Shown here: in pieces, positions 51,768 to 60,677 of the stretch
Layout of the letters: every line of letters starts with the position of its first letter
Numbering within the stretch: the stretch's first letter is position 1
From: Thiobaca trueperi
GTDB lineage: Bacteria; Pseudomonadota; Gammaproteobacteria; Chromatiales; Chromatiaceae
DNA length: 64,000 nucleotides
Direction: 5' to 3'
NCBI RefSeq assembly: GCF_004342175.1
Contig: NZ_SMAO01000002.1
Span: 496,001 to 560,000, forward strand
The notes under the pieces: generated by a model
Told to the model about the DNA's origin: nothing
Seen by the model: only the letters and a program-made list of their open reading frames with translations
Database searches by the model: none
Translations under genes and position numbers: made by a program

Positions 51768-53123
51768 TTATCGATGCCTCAGAAAAAATAAAAAGAAGAA
51801 CAAATTTGCAGCATAAACCAGGGTCCATGAAAGGGCGATTCCGGCGATGCCAAAAAGCGGGACGAGAGTCATATTGGAAAATATTTTGCACGCAAGTCCG
51901 ATGACTCCTGAATAAAAAAGCAATATATAGCGGCGCTGGCTTGAGATATAGGAAACCAACACCAGGGCGGCGAAATAGAACGGCACCTGTGCGAGGCCGT
52001 AGCGCAGAACGCTTGTTACTGCCTGGGTGTCCTGCTCTGTAAAGGCGCCGCGCTCGAACAGCAGTGTGACCATCCAGGGTGCCAGCCACCAGCCGATCAG
52101 GAGCATGGCCACGCCGAGTAAAAAAAGAAATCTTACCCAATGCATGGCGGTGCGCCATCCCTGATCATCACCCCGCGCCAGGGATCGGGAGAATACCGGC
52201 AATGTCGCGCGTCCGACAGCGGTTGCGCCCAAACCAAGAATCAGCGCCAAGATGCGGTTGGCGTAACTCAGTGTCGCAATGGCGCCGGTTTCAAGATGGG
52301 CGGCGAAAAACTGATCGATGATCCCGGTCAGGCCCATCAGTATCTGGCCGGCCAGCATGATTCCGAATCCCTGCCAGAACAGTCGCCATTGTGGTGATCG
52401 GTGGTTCCAGCGTGGCATTTCGATCTCTCCACGCCGCGCCAGCTGCCAAGCCAATCCCGTCAGATGCAAGGCGAATCCGGCCAACGTTCCCCATACCAGG
52501 GGTTCCGCTCCGCCAGCAGGCAATGTCAGCAGCGCCAACACCAGCACCAGCGCCGGAAGGCCTTCCAACAGGGTATTGACATGCTGTCCGGCTGACAGTG
52601 TCCAGGCCGACAGGAGGCTGATCAAGACCCCCATTGGCAGGAGAGCCACCAGCCAGGGCAGCATCCCGGTTGCAAGCGCCAGGGTTGCCGGAGGCAGTCC
52701 GGTCCAATGCGTTTGCAGCAGAACCCATATTGCCAGACCGAAGAGCAGCGCCAGACCCAAGCCAAGCAGCAGCGTCAGACCAAGCAGTTCGGAACGAAAG
52801 GGGGACAACTCATCCGGTGCATCCTGGCGTATCTGTGCTGCCAGCGGCACCAAGACCACAGTCAAGACGCTAAACCAGATTCCGACAGGCCAACTGATAA
52901 GATTCAGGACAAAAAGATAAGCATCGACCTCTGCGCCGAGGCCATAACGGTAGGCGACCATCATCTCCTTGACAGCCCCGGCCAACTTGCCCAGAAACAC
53001 GAATAACGCGACCCAGGCCATCCCCTGAGCGATTGCATGATGATCGGGGTGCGACTGACGCACCCGCGAGACGGTGGACGAAAACCAGTTCAATGCAACA
53101 TCCGGCCGGAGTACTGCCGGCAA
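51768..53123 (-). CDS. MurJ/Wzx-type lipid-linked oligosaccharide flippase
   Basis: This 451-residue polytopic protein of the MOP superfamily has about twelve to fourteen hydrophobic segments. The first (GMAWVALFVFLGKLAGAVKEMMVAYRYGLGAEVDAYLFVLNL) reads like MurJ, and TLSYANRILALILGLGATAVGRATLPVFSR matches the MurJ mid-region. In this context it most likely flips the undecaprenyl-linked repeat unit. No ATG lies at the front; a TTG is used here, and a GTG about 20 codons in is possible. Most of the gene is GC-rich, turning AT-rich only at its end. Confidence 0.85.
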   Translation of the reverse strand: MPAVLRPDVALNWFSSTVSRVRQSHPDHHAIAQGMAWVALFVFLGKLAGAVKEMMVAYRYGLGAEVDAYLFVLNLISWPVGIWFSVLTVVLVPLAAQIRQDAPDELSPFRSELLGLTLLLGLGLALLFGLAIWVLLQTHWTGLPPATLALATGMLPWLVALLPMGVLISLLSAWTLSAGQHVNTLLEGLPALVLVLALLTLPAGGAEPLVWGTLAGFALHLTGLAWQLARRGEIEMPRWNHRSPQWRLFWQGFGIMLAGQILMGLTGIIDQFFAAHLETGAIATLSYANRILALILGLGATAVGRATLPVFSRSLARGDDQGWRTAMHWVRFLFLLGVAMLLIGWWLAPWMVTLLFERGAFTEQDTQAVTSVLRYGLAQVPFYFAALVLVSYISSQRRYILLFYSGVIGLACKIFSNMTLVPLFGIAGIALSWTLVYAANLFFFLFFLRHR

Positions 53124-53189
53124 GGTGAGTGAATGACACGCTGCGCAGGGTTGGCATGTCTGAAAGAGAAATGTGGTTATTGCAATGCT

Positions 53190-54671
53190 TTATTTCTCTC
53201 GAAGACGCGCGGATGGTTCGGGAATCATTTTGTTTTTCGCCATAATGTAGTAATCCTTTACCAGGTCATTGAGGTATTCTTCAATATTGGTGTAGCCATT
53301 ATTGCTTTTTTCCAATGCGGAATCGTTGACTGTCGGATCCGTCCCATATGCTTTTTCCCATTCGTCTGGCATGCCGTCACGGTCAGTGTCCGTTGGTGGC
53401 TTACCAGCGGGCAGGTTGGGCCATCCGCCGACATCTTTGGGGTCCGCGATGATTTTTCCCGTATTGTTTTTGAGTTGATTGATGATTCTGTTGTCAACAT
53501 CGTCTCGATAAGGGAAAACCGCACCGACCTTGGTCAGCATCTGATCAGCCAGTGTTGCGGACGGAATTTCTGAAATCGGATGTTGTGAGCCTGACCATCG
53601 TTCGGTTTTTTTAAATGTTTCCGGTGCGGGTGTCTTCATGTAGGACTGTCCGTCCGAGAGTATTCCAACTGAATTCCAGTCGGGTTCATCGGCAGATTTG
53701 CGGCGCGGACCGATATTGTCCTTCACAAACACAGAAGCTGCCGAGATGTTTTTTTCGCTTATCATGATTTCATAGCGATTATCAACATAGTTGGGGCCGG
53801 GTATAAACAGGTTTCCTATAATGTTGATTCTGATTTGAGTGTTGGCCTGGCCGCCCTGAAATCCGATTGCTCCATGAGCCCAGTTGTAAATGATATTGTT
53901 GGATAACTCAAAATTTGCGGCATCAGGCGCCAGCAAATTGATCTCCGGATTTCTTTGAATATTGTTGGCGAAAAAATTATGGTGCACGGAGATGTTTGTG
54001 GGCTGATCGCCTAAAATTGGTCCTTTTCCCCATGGCGCGCCAGATGAAAGGTCGGCTAACCCTTCGCTAAGCATTGACCATTGAATGGTGATGTTTTCGG
54101 CTTGATACCAGACGTCGAAAAGCTCATCGGTCGCCCAGCTAATTGAACAATGATCAATAATGACATTATGAACTTTTTCGGTTTCGTTCGAAATCGAAAT
54201 GCTGTCGTCACAACATTCTACTTTGTTTGGTTTTCCTCGTCTGACCCGGATGAATCGCACGACGATGTCGTGTGTTGCAATGTTGATCGCCGGGCCATTT
54301 GCGGTATCCGCCATCCTTAAAGTGATTCCACCCCCGGGCGCCGACTGACCGGCTATCGTGACAAAAGGCTTGTTGATCACAATTGGACTTTGCAGGGTGA
54401 TGGTGCCACCCACTTCAAACACAATGATTCTGGGGCCATCCAGAGTCAATGCCTCGCGCAGACTGCCAGGGCCGGCGTCATTCAGATTACTGACAAATAA
54501 AACCTTTCCTCCGCGTCCGCCAATTGCGCCTGCTCCATAACCTTCGGCGCCTGGGAAGGCAGGTACTGCCGCATAGGTGTGAAATGCCATTGAAGAAAAT
54601 AATGAGGCAACAACAACTATTACTCCTCGACGAATAGCGGAAAGGCCAATAAAGCTGTGATGACGAGTCAT
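53190..54671 (-). CDS. Secreted pectate-lyase-like protein (parallel beta-helix, PL1-type)
   Basis: This 493-residue protein has a signal peptide (residues 1-34, ending HTYAA) and AVPAFPGAEGYGAGAIGGRGGKV, the start of PL1-type beta-helix lyases. Beta-helix coils follow, with VIIDHCSISWATDE and ISVHHNFFANN. Near the C-terminus DTDRDGMPDEWEKAYGTDP is a calcium-binding thrombospondin type 3-like repeat. It would cleave an acidic polysaccharide, perhaps the one made by this cluster. It is first in the direction of transcription. Confidence 0.85.
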   Translation of the reverse strand: MTRHHSFIGLSAIRRGVIVVVASLFSSMAFHTYAAVPAFPGAEGYGAGAIGGRGGKVLFVSNLNDAGPGSLREALTLDGPRIIVFEVGGTITLQSPIVINKPFVTIAGQSAPGGGITLRMADTANGPAINIATHDIVVRFIRVRRGKPNKVECCDDSISISNETEKVHNVIIDHCSISWATDELFDVWYQAENITIQWSMLSEGLADLSSGAPWGKGPILGDQPTNISVHHNFFANNIQRNPEINLLAPDAANFELSNNIIYNWAHGAIGFQGGQANTQIRINIIGNLFIPGPNYVDNRYEIMISEKNISAASVFVKDNIGPRRKSADEPDWNSVGILSDGQSYMKTPAPETFKKTERWSGSQHPISEIPSATLADQMLTKVGAVFPYRDDVDNRIINQLKNNTGKIIADPKDVGGWPNLPAGKPPTDTDRDGMPDEWEKAYGTDPTVNDSALEKSNNGYTNIEEYLNDLVKDYYIMAKNKMIPEPSARLREK

Positions 54672-54940
54672 ATTGATGCCTCATTGAAGATTCGGATGTC
54701 TTTGGGCGATACAGAATCAGGCTTCTGCTTTTTATTGGCCGGAGTGTTTTTTCATCAAGCGACATGAGCCGGATTGGTCGCTTTGTAGGGCATATGTATC
54801 TGTGTGATGGGTATTTGAATGATTATGGCAGACGATCTGTTGATTTGGAGGCTATTTCTGTGAAATGTGACGCCCATTCCATCACGTCGCGAACAGGGCC
54901 GTCACTTGTGCTGGAAGATCAACTTTGTCGGGCGGACCCT
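54672..54940. other. 269-bp gap between the polysaccharide cluster and cpoB
   Basis: This AT-rich sequence marks the right edge of the cluster. No gene, repeat family or clear terminator for the tol-pal operon was found. Confidence 0.5.
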
Positions 54941-55822
54941 CTACTGTGATCCCCCTTCCCCCAAACGCTCCAGCCGACTCCGCGCGAGCCGTGCCTCGGT
55001 GCTTTTGGGATAGCTTGAAATCACCTTCTCCAGCGATTCGCGCGCCTGATCGTAGGCTTTCTGGTCGTATTGAATGTAACCGATTTTCAGCATGGCGCCC
55101 GGTACTTTGGGGCTGCTCGGGGTGAGTTTGATCAGGCGGTCGAACTCGGCGAGTGCGGCGGGGTAGTTGCGCTGCACATAGTAGGTTTCGGCCAGCCAGT
55201 AGCGGGCGTTGTCAGTGAATTCGCCTTGGGGATAGCGTTGCAGCAGATTGTTGAAGGCGTCTTTGGCTTGATCGTACTGGCGCTCTTTGAGCAGGGCGAA
55301 GGCCGCGCTGTAGGCGTCGCGCTCGCTGCCGCCGGTGGTTTCGGGCGCGGGCAGCGAGGGAATGCCAATGGGGCCGGATGTGTCGGGCGCGGCACCGGAT
55401 GCATCAGGCTGGGCGGGCGCTGGCGGGGTGTCGAGCCCGCCGCCGCTGGCATCGACCATTCCCGGCGGTAGAGTCGGCTGGGCGTTGCCGATGATGGCCG
55501 AGCCATCGGGCTGGGTCGCCGGGGCGGCGGGGCGGCTGGCACCGAGCCGGGAGTCGATATCGAGATACTGGTCGCGCTGCTGACGCTGGAGTTTTTCGAT
55601 CTCAATCTTTTGGGTTTCGAGCATGCCGCGCAGTGCCTGCACCTCGGTTTGCAGTTGCTGCATCTGTAACATCAGATTGGAGCCACTTTGATTTTCCAGG
55701 ATGCGCTCGATGCGTCCGATCCGTCCGTCGAGCGTCAGATCCTGCGCAACGACAGCGGGCGAGAGGACGGCGGCCAGCGTGCCGGCCAGGATGGTCAAGT
55801 TCAAACGGGGTGCGTGTGGCAT
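54941..55822 (-). CDS. cpoB: Cell division coordinator CpoB (YbgF)
   Basis: This 293-residue periplasmic protein is the last gene of the Tol-Pal operon and couples Tol-Pal to peptidoglycan synthesis at the septum. It has a signal peptide (1-26), an N-terminal coiled coil (RIGRIERILENQSGSNLMLQMQQLQTEVQAL) that trimerises, and a Pro/Ala/Gly linker. C-terminal TPR repeats follow (AYSAAFALLKERQYDQAKDAFNNLLQRYP and two more). It lies 13 bp after pal. Confidence 0.93.
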   Translation of the reverse strand: MPHAPRLNLTILAGTLAAVLSPAVVAQDLTLDGRIGRIERILENQSGSNLMLQMQQLQTEVQALRGMLETQKIEIEKLQRQQRDQYLDIDSRLGASRPAAPATQPDGSAIIGNAQPTLPPGMVDASGGGLDTPPAPAQPDASGAAPDTSGPIGIPSLPAPETTGGSERDAYSAAFALLKERQYDQAKDAFNNLLQRYPQGEFTDNARYWLAETYYVQRNYPAALAEFDRLIKLTPSSPKVPGAMLKIGYIQYDQKAYDQARESLEKVISSYPKSTEARLARSRLERLGEGGSQ

Positions 55823-55835
55823 AACGGGAACTCAC

Positions 55836-56372
55836 TCAGTATTGGATGACGACGCGACGGTTCAGACGCCAGGATGGTTCACCGTGTCCCGGATCGGCGG
55901 GGCGCTCTTCACCATAACTCAGGGTGGCGATCTGCTCCGGGCGCACCCCATCGGCGATCATGACCCGGCGTACCGCTTCAGCACGCTGATCGCCGAGGGC
56001 CAGATTGAATTCGCGGGTGCCACGTTCGTCGGTATGACCTTCCAGCGTGACCTTGGTGCCGGCCTTGCTGCCCAGATACGCAGCGTGGGTGCGCATCACC
56101 ACAACATATTCAGGCTTGATCTCGGACGAATCGTAGTCGAAATAGATGGTCCGTTTGTAGAGCGCATTGGTCGGATCTTCCCAGGGGCCGGCATAGGTGG
56201 GCCGGGTCGATTCGAGCCCGGCGGTGCTGGTCTGGCTGCCGGGGAGTGACCCGATGGTGGCGTTTGCATTGGCCTGCGGGGCATCCGGCGGTGTGCTTGC
56301 GCAGCCGGCAGCGGTCAATCCGGCGCACAGGATCGCCAGCAGAGGAAAAAGTTTGGATGGAAATCGGGGCAT
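55836..56372 (-). CDS. pal: Peptidoglycan-associated lipoprotein Pal
   Basis: This 178-residue lipoprotein has a lipobox in LLAILCAGLTAAGC (Cys24). The OmpA-like domain (TIYFDYDSSEIKPEY...LEGHTDERGTREFNLALGDQRAEAVRRVM) binds meso-diaminopimelate. With TolB it anchors the outer membrane to peptidoglycan. It starts 12 bp after tolB. Confidence 0.96.
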   Translation of the reverse strand: MPRFPSKLFPLLAILCAGLTAAGCASTPPDAPQANANATIGSLPGSQTSTAGLESTRPTYAGPWEDPTNALYKRTIYFDYDSSEIKPEYVVVMRTHAAYLGSKAGTKVTLEGHTDERGTREFNLALGDQRAEAVRRVMIADGVRPEQIATLSYGEERPADPGHGEPSWRLNRRVVIQY

Positions 56373-56384
56373 GATGCCAGCTCC

Positions 56385-57695
56385 TTACTGCATGAAAGGT
56401 GACCAGGCCGGTTCACGGACCTGACCCGAATCCTGCGACAGCCGCTGATTGCCGCCACCGGCGACCGATGCCGCCGCCAGCACCCCGCGACCGCCATGAA
56501 TGGTCGCATAGATGACCATGCTGCCGTTCGGGGCGAAACTCGGCGACTCGTCGAGATTGCCGCTGCTCAACAGCCGGGTCAGACGACGCTCCAGATCGAG
56601 CACCCCGATGCGGAATTCACCATTGATCCGCGTCACCATCGCAATCGAACGGCCATCCGGGGCATAGGAGGCGCGGGCGTTGTAATCGCCCTCGACACTG
56701 ATGCGCTCGGCGGGTCCGCCGCTGGCCGGCATGCGATAAATCTGCGGGCTGCCGCCACGGTTGGAGGTGAAGATCAGGTGCTGTCCGTCAGGCGACCAGG
56801 ACGGCTCGGTGTCGATGGCGAAATGGTCGGTCACCCGGCTCAACTGGCGGCTGGTGAGATCCAGCACATAGATGTCCGGGCTGCCGTCTTTCGAGAGGGT
56901 CATCGCGAGCCGCCGTCCGTCTGGTGAAAAGGCCGGCGAGCCGTTGATGCCGGGGTAGCTGGCGACCAGATCTCGCCGTCCGCTGCCGAGTTCCTGCACA
57001 TAGATGGCGGCGCGCCGGTTCTCGAAGGAGACATAGGCGATGCGCCGACCGTCGGGTGACCAGGCCGGCGACATGATGGGCTCGCTGGACGAGACGATGG
57101 TCTGAGGCTGATCGCCATCCGAGTCCGAGACGCGCAGCGTGACCGTCTGGCTGTCGCCGCTGCCACTGGAGGTCACATAGGCGATGCGGGTCGCTGCCAC
57201 GCCGCGCTGGCCGGTGAGCTTTTCGTAGATGAGGTCGGCGATACGATGGGCGGTGTGGCGCATGCCGCTCTTGCTGCTGACGAGGGTTTCACTGGTGAGT
57301 TCTTCGCCGCGAAAGACATCGTAGAGACTGAAACTGACCCGGAAGCCGGTGCCGTCGGGTTCGATCTGGCCGATGACCAGATTGTTCATGCCGAGCAGGC
57401 TCCAGTCGCGAAAATCGACCGCCTCGCGACTGGTCGGCATGTCCAGCATGTCGCGGGTCGGCATCGGCTTAAATTTGCCGGTGCGGGCCAGATCGGCGCT
57501 GACCACGGACGCCACATCGACCGGCGGGATGAGTCCTTCAGAGACGCCGAAGGGGACGATGGCGATGGGCTGGGCGGCTTCGATGCCGCCGGTGATTTCG
57601 ATATTGAGACGTGGGGCGGCGATGGCGGTGCCAGTCCCGGTCAGGGCCAGAACGACGGCAAGAAGGCTGAACAGCAGACGCTGATGTCGGCTCAT
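56385..57695 (-). CDS. tolB: Tol-Pal system beta-propeller protein TolB
   Basis: This periplasmic protein of about 436 residues starts MSRHQRLLFS with a signal peptide, chosen because AGGGA lies 9 bp upstream; a TTG that overlaps the tolA stop is the alternative. The N-terminal domain (LNIEITGGIEAAQPIAIVPF) is followed by six beta-propeller blades with SPAWSPDGRRIAYVS, SPAFSPDGRRLAMT and TEPSWSPDGQHLIFTSNR. It binds Pal and receives TolA. GC-rich and typical. Confidence 0.96.
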   Translation of the reverse strand: MSRHQRLLFSLLAVVLALTGTGTAIAAPRLNIEITGGIEAAQPIAIVPFGVSEGLIPPVDVASVVSADLARTGKFKPMPTRDMLDMPTSREAVDFRDWSLLGMNNLVIGQIEPDGTGFRVSFSLYDVFRGEELTSETLVSSKSGMRHTAHRIADLIYEKLTGQRGVAATRIAYVTSSGSGDSQTVTLRVSDSDGDQPQTIVSSSEPIMSPAWSPDGRRIAYVSFENRRAAIYVQELGSGRRDLVASYPGINGSPAFSPDGRRLAMTLSKDGSPDIYVLDLTSRQLSRVTDHFAIDTEPSWSPDGQHLIFTSNRGGSPQIYRMPASGGPAERISVEGDYNARASYAPDGRSIAMVTRINGEFRIGVLDLERRLTRLLSSGNLDESPSFAPNGSMVIYATIHGGRGVLAAASVAGGGNQRLSQDSGQVREPAWSPFMQ

Positions 57696-57712
57696 GATCG
57701 GATGTCCCTGCT

Positions 57713-59257
57713 TCAAGGCGTAAAGGTTAGATCGAGTTCACGAAAGCTTTCAAATGCTGGGCCGGATGGCACCGGTAGCGGTGAGGCGTTGTAAACAGCG
57801 GCGAGCACGGACTGGTCGAATGAAGGGTTGCCGCTGGATTTGACCACACGCACGCTGTTTGGCACCACGTCACCGCCTGGAATCAGGCGGATCGAGACGA
57901 GGGTCATCAGACTCTGATCCGTCGCGGGCGGACGCACCCAGAATTGACGCACCCGGTCGCGGATGACCGGGATGTAGCGATCTGTCTCACGCGCGAGCTG
58001 TTCCGATGCCAGTGCAGACAGCAGGTCTTCCTCCCGCGCCCGTTGCGCCTCCTCGGCGGCCTGCTGGCGCTCGATCTGCTCGGCGCGGGTGCGTGCTTCC
58101 TGCTCGCGGCGTTGCTGGGCGACCTCTTCAGCCAGCCGTCGCTCTTCCTCTTCAGCCAGTCGCTCGGCTTCCCGCGCAATCCGTTGCTGACGTTCGGCCT
58201 CAGCCTGCCGCTGTCGTTCCAGTTCGGCCTGACGCTCGCGCTCGGCCTCCTGACGCAGTCGCTCACGCTCGGATGCCATCTGTCTCGCCGCTTCTTCCGC
58301 CCGCCGCTGCTCGGCCTGCGCCTGCGCGCGTGCGATCTCGGCTTGACGCTGCTCTTCGGCCTGTCGGCGCGCCAGCTCTGCGGCCTGCTGGCGGGCCGCT
58401 TCTTCGGCACGGCGCTGTTCGGCCTGCGCCTGGGCGCGCGCGATTTCGGCCTGACGCTGTTCTTCAGCCTGTCGGCGCGCCAGCTCGGCGGCCTGCTGGC
58501 GGGCGGCTTCTTCGGCGCGGCGCTGTTCGGCCTGAGCCTGGGCGCGTGCGATCTCTGCCTGACGCTGCTCTTCGGCCTGTCGGCGCGCCAGCTCGGCGGC
58601 CTGCTGGCGGGCAAGGGCGGCGGCCTGATGTCTGGCTTCTGCTTCAGCGGCGCGGCGTGCTTCCTCTGCCTGTCGTCGGGAGGCTTCCGCCTGACGTTGC
58701 GCCTCCTGTTCGGCCTGGAGACGGGCCGCTTGCTGCGCCTGCAACTCGGCCTGACGCTGGGCCTCACGTTGAGCCGCCTCCTGCGCACGCTGCGCGGCCA
58801 TCTCAGCTTCGCGGCGGGCGGCCTCCTGCTGCGCCTGACGCTGGGCTGCCAGTTCCGCCTCGCGTTGCGCCTGCATTTCAAGCTGCGCCGCCTGCTCGGC
58901 CTCGCGACGGGCCTGCTCCTGTGCCTGACGCTCGGCCTCCAATGCGGCCTGACGGGCGGCTTCCGCCGCGCGCTGTTCGGCCTGTTGATCCGCCTCGCGG
59001 GCCGCCTGAGCGACGCCCTCATCCGCGACGGGTTGACGGTCGGCCGGGTGCCCGGTCTGCGCGGACTGGATGTCGGCCACCATGGATTCCAGCGCCCGAT
59101 CCATGACGATGCTGGCCTGCACGACCTTGGGCTTGCTGCCGGCGCTGAGTGTCGGTTTCGTGAAATGGGCGCTCACGAAAAACAGCAGTCCGAAGATCAG
59201 ATGCAGCCCCAGCGACCAGTAAAAGGCGTGAGGATTGCGCCGCAGGATCTGCCACAT
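57713..59257 (-). CDS. tolA: TolA with a long repetitive coiled-coil stalk
   Basis: This 514-residue inner-membrane protein has one N-terminal helix (residues 13-31), a very long Ala/Gln/Arg/Glu stalk (about 80-420), and a C-terminal TolA/TonB-like domain (IPVIRDRVRQFWVRPP...VVKSSGNPSFDQSVLAAVYNASPLP). The stalk contains a 36-residue unit repeated three times without change at residues 218-325. It links the TolQR motor to TolB/Pal. The start codon is 3 bp from a composite-repeat end. E. coli TolA has 421 residues, so the extra length is in the stalk. Confidence 0.95.
   Translation of the reverse strand: MWQILRRNPHAFYWSLGLHLIFGLLFFVSAHFTKPTLSAGSKPKVVQASIVMDRALESMVADIQSAQTGHPADRQPVADEGVAQAAREADQQAEQRAAEAARQAALEAERQAQEQARREAEQAAQLEMQAQREAELAAQRQAQQEAARREAEMAAQRAQEAAQREAQRQAELQAQQAARLQAEQEAQRQAEASRRQAEEARRAAEAEARHQAAALARQQAAELARRQAEEQRQAEIARAQAQAEQRRAEEAARQQAAELARRQAEEQRQAEIARAQAQAEQRRAEEAARQQAAELARRQAEEQRQAEIARAQAQAEQRRAEEAARQMASERERLRQEAERERQAELERQRQAEAERQQRIAREAERLAEEEERRLAEEVAQQRREQEARTRAEQIERQQAAEEAQRAREEDLLSALASEQLARETDRYIPVIRDRVRQFWVRPPATDQSLMTLVSIRLIPGGDVVPNSVRVVKSSGNPSFDQSVLAAVYNASPLPVPSGPAFESFRELDLTFTP
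58283..58606 (-). repeat. Three 108-bp tandem repeats within tolA
   Basis: Each unit encodes 36 residues starting QQAAELARRQAEEQRQAEIA; the three copies are identical in protein and differ at a few silent bases. Unequal recombination here would change the stalk length. Confidence 0.85.
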
Positions 59258-59260
59258 GAT

Positions 59261-59525
59261 TTAAACCGCGTCCAGCATGGTGTGCATTGTTGTTGCGTTC
59301 CGGATCTGGTGACGAAGCTGCGCTTCGTCACCCGCGAGATGAAGCTCCGCTTCACGAATCCGGAAGGGCGCTCGGATCGATCCAGGCGAAGGCTCGACGA
59401 CGCCGTCTCGTGAAGCGGAGCTTCATCGCTGAGGTCACGAAGCCGGAGCTTCGTGACCAGAAAATCGTTGTCGTTGTCGTAATCGAGGATTCGCAAGCCG
59501 ATGACGATTACGACAACGAACGGCT
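59261..59525. repeat. Repeat block between tolR and tolA
   Basis: From the tolA side: a composite-repeat end (TTAAACCGCGTCCAGCATGG), a palindrome GTGACGAAGCTGCGCTTCGTCAC-like at 59309-59331, inverted copies GATGAAGCTCCGCTTCACGA (59338-59357) and TCGTGAAGCGGAGCTTCATC (59408-59427), a palindrome at 59432-59457, and then the third GTTGTC/GACAAC hexamer element at 59465-59525. It can fold into a set of nested hairpins. Confidence 0.75.
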
Positions 59526-59547
59526 TCGGGATTTCTAAGGTGCTGCA

Positions 59548-59991
59548 CTAAGGCTCACGACGCCCCGGCGGAACTGTGACTAAACCAACCTCAGGTGCTC
59601 CGGCTGCTTGGGCGATGACCATCGCCCTAACGACTGTGCCGTAGTCCACGCTGTTATCCGCTTTCACCAAGATTGGCGTATCGGGTTTGTAGTCGAGCAC
59701 GATCCGAATTCGTTCGTAAAGCTCTCGTTCGGACACGAGTAAGTCTTTATCTTTGCCTACATCAATGCGGTAACCACGGGCACTATCAACGATGACCACG
59801 ACAGCATCTTCGGTTGGCCCCGTGATCGCACCGGCCTTTTCCTGCGGCAGATTGACCTTAACCCCCGAGGTGATGAGCGGCGCCGTCACCATGAAGATGA
59901 CCAGCAGCACCAGCATCACGTCGATATAGGGCACGACATTGATCTCGGCCATGAGCCGGCGGCGGTTGCGTCTGTGCGAGTGCTTGACCAT
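59548..59991 (-). CDS. tolR: TolR
   Basis: This 147-residue ExbD/TolR protein has one transmembrane helix with the ion-pathway aspartate (VVPYIDVMLVLLVIFMVTAPL, Asp24). The periplasmic domain (ILVKADNSVDYGTVVRAMVIAQAAG) is C-terminal. It forms the proton-driven motor with TolQ. It follows tolQ after 20 bp, but about 290 bp of repeats separate it from tolA. Confidence 0.96.
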   Translation of the reverse strand: MVKHSHRRNRRRLMAEINVVPYIDVMLVLLVIFMVTAPLITSGVKVNLPQEKAGAITGPTEDAVVVIVDSARGYRIDVGKDKDLLVSERELYERIRIVLDYKPDTPILVKADNSVDYGTVVRAMVIAQAAGAPEVGLVTVPPGRREP

Positions 59992-60011
59992 GAATCTTGA
60001 TCCCGGAGCGG

Positions 60012-60677
60012 TCAGCCACGCCCCTGGCGCTGGAGCAGGGTCGAGAATTCTTCCATGAACTCCTCGTAGCGATTGTTGAGCCGTTCGACCTGATTGGAAT
60101 ACCGGTTATAGGCGATGACCGCCGGAATGGCGGCAAAGAGGCCAATCGCGGTGGCGATCAGCGCCTCCGAGATGCCGGGCGCGACCAGCGCGAGCGTCGC
60201 CTGTTCGACGTTGCCGAGCGCATGGAACGACTGCATGATGCCCCAGACGGTGCCGAACAGACCGACATAGGGGCTGGTCGAGCCGACCGTGGCGAGAAAG
60301 GCGAGGTTGGTTTCCAGCCGATCCATCTCGCGGCTCAGGGCCACCCGCATCGAGCGCTCGGTCCCTTGCAGGATGGCCATCATGTCGTTGTCTTCGATCT
60401 TGCGCATGCGGACATATTCCTTGAACCCGGCGCGAAAGATCGATGCCAGTCCCTGGTCGTCCTGACTCAGCTCCCGGTAGAGTTCGCTCAGGTCGCCGCC
60501 GGACCAGAAGCGTTCCTCGAAGTCATTGGCCGTCCGGCGCGCCTTGGACAGGGTGCGGGCGCGATCCAGGATCATGGTCCAGGAAATGACGGACGCCGCC
60601 AGCAGCACCAGCAGCACCAGTTGCACAACGAGGCTGGCGTGCAGGATCAGATTGAAGAGCGAGAGATCGGGCGTCAT
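60012..60677 (-). CDS. tolQ: TolQ
   Basis: This 221-residue MotA/TolQ/ExbB proton-channel protein has three transmembrane helices and the conserved FLATVGSTSPYVGLFGTVWGIMQSF and PGISEALIATAIGLFAAIPAVIAYNRY. It energises TolA with TolR. Its ATG overlaps the ybgC stop (ATGA). Confidence 0.96.
   Translation of the reverse strand: MTPDLSLFNLILHASLVVQLVLLVLLAASVISWTMILDRARTLSKARRTANDFEERFWSGGDLSELYRELSQDDQGLASIFRAGFKEYVRMRKIEDNDMMAILQGTERSMRVALSREMDRLETNLAFLATVGSTSPYVGLFGTVWGIMQSFHALGNVEQATLALVAPGISEALIATAIGLFAAIPAVIAYNRYSNQVERLNNRYEEFMEEFSTLLQRQGRG

Noticed and set aside
57944-59413. A 489-codon + strand frame, Leu/Gly/Arg-rich, across tolA
   Set aside because: It is the antisense of the repetitive Ala/Gln/Arg/Glu stalk; its apparent periodicity comes from the TolA repeats.
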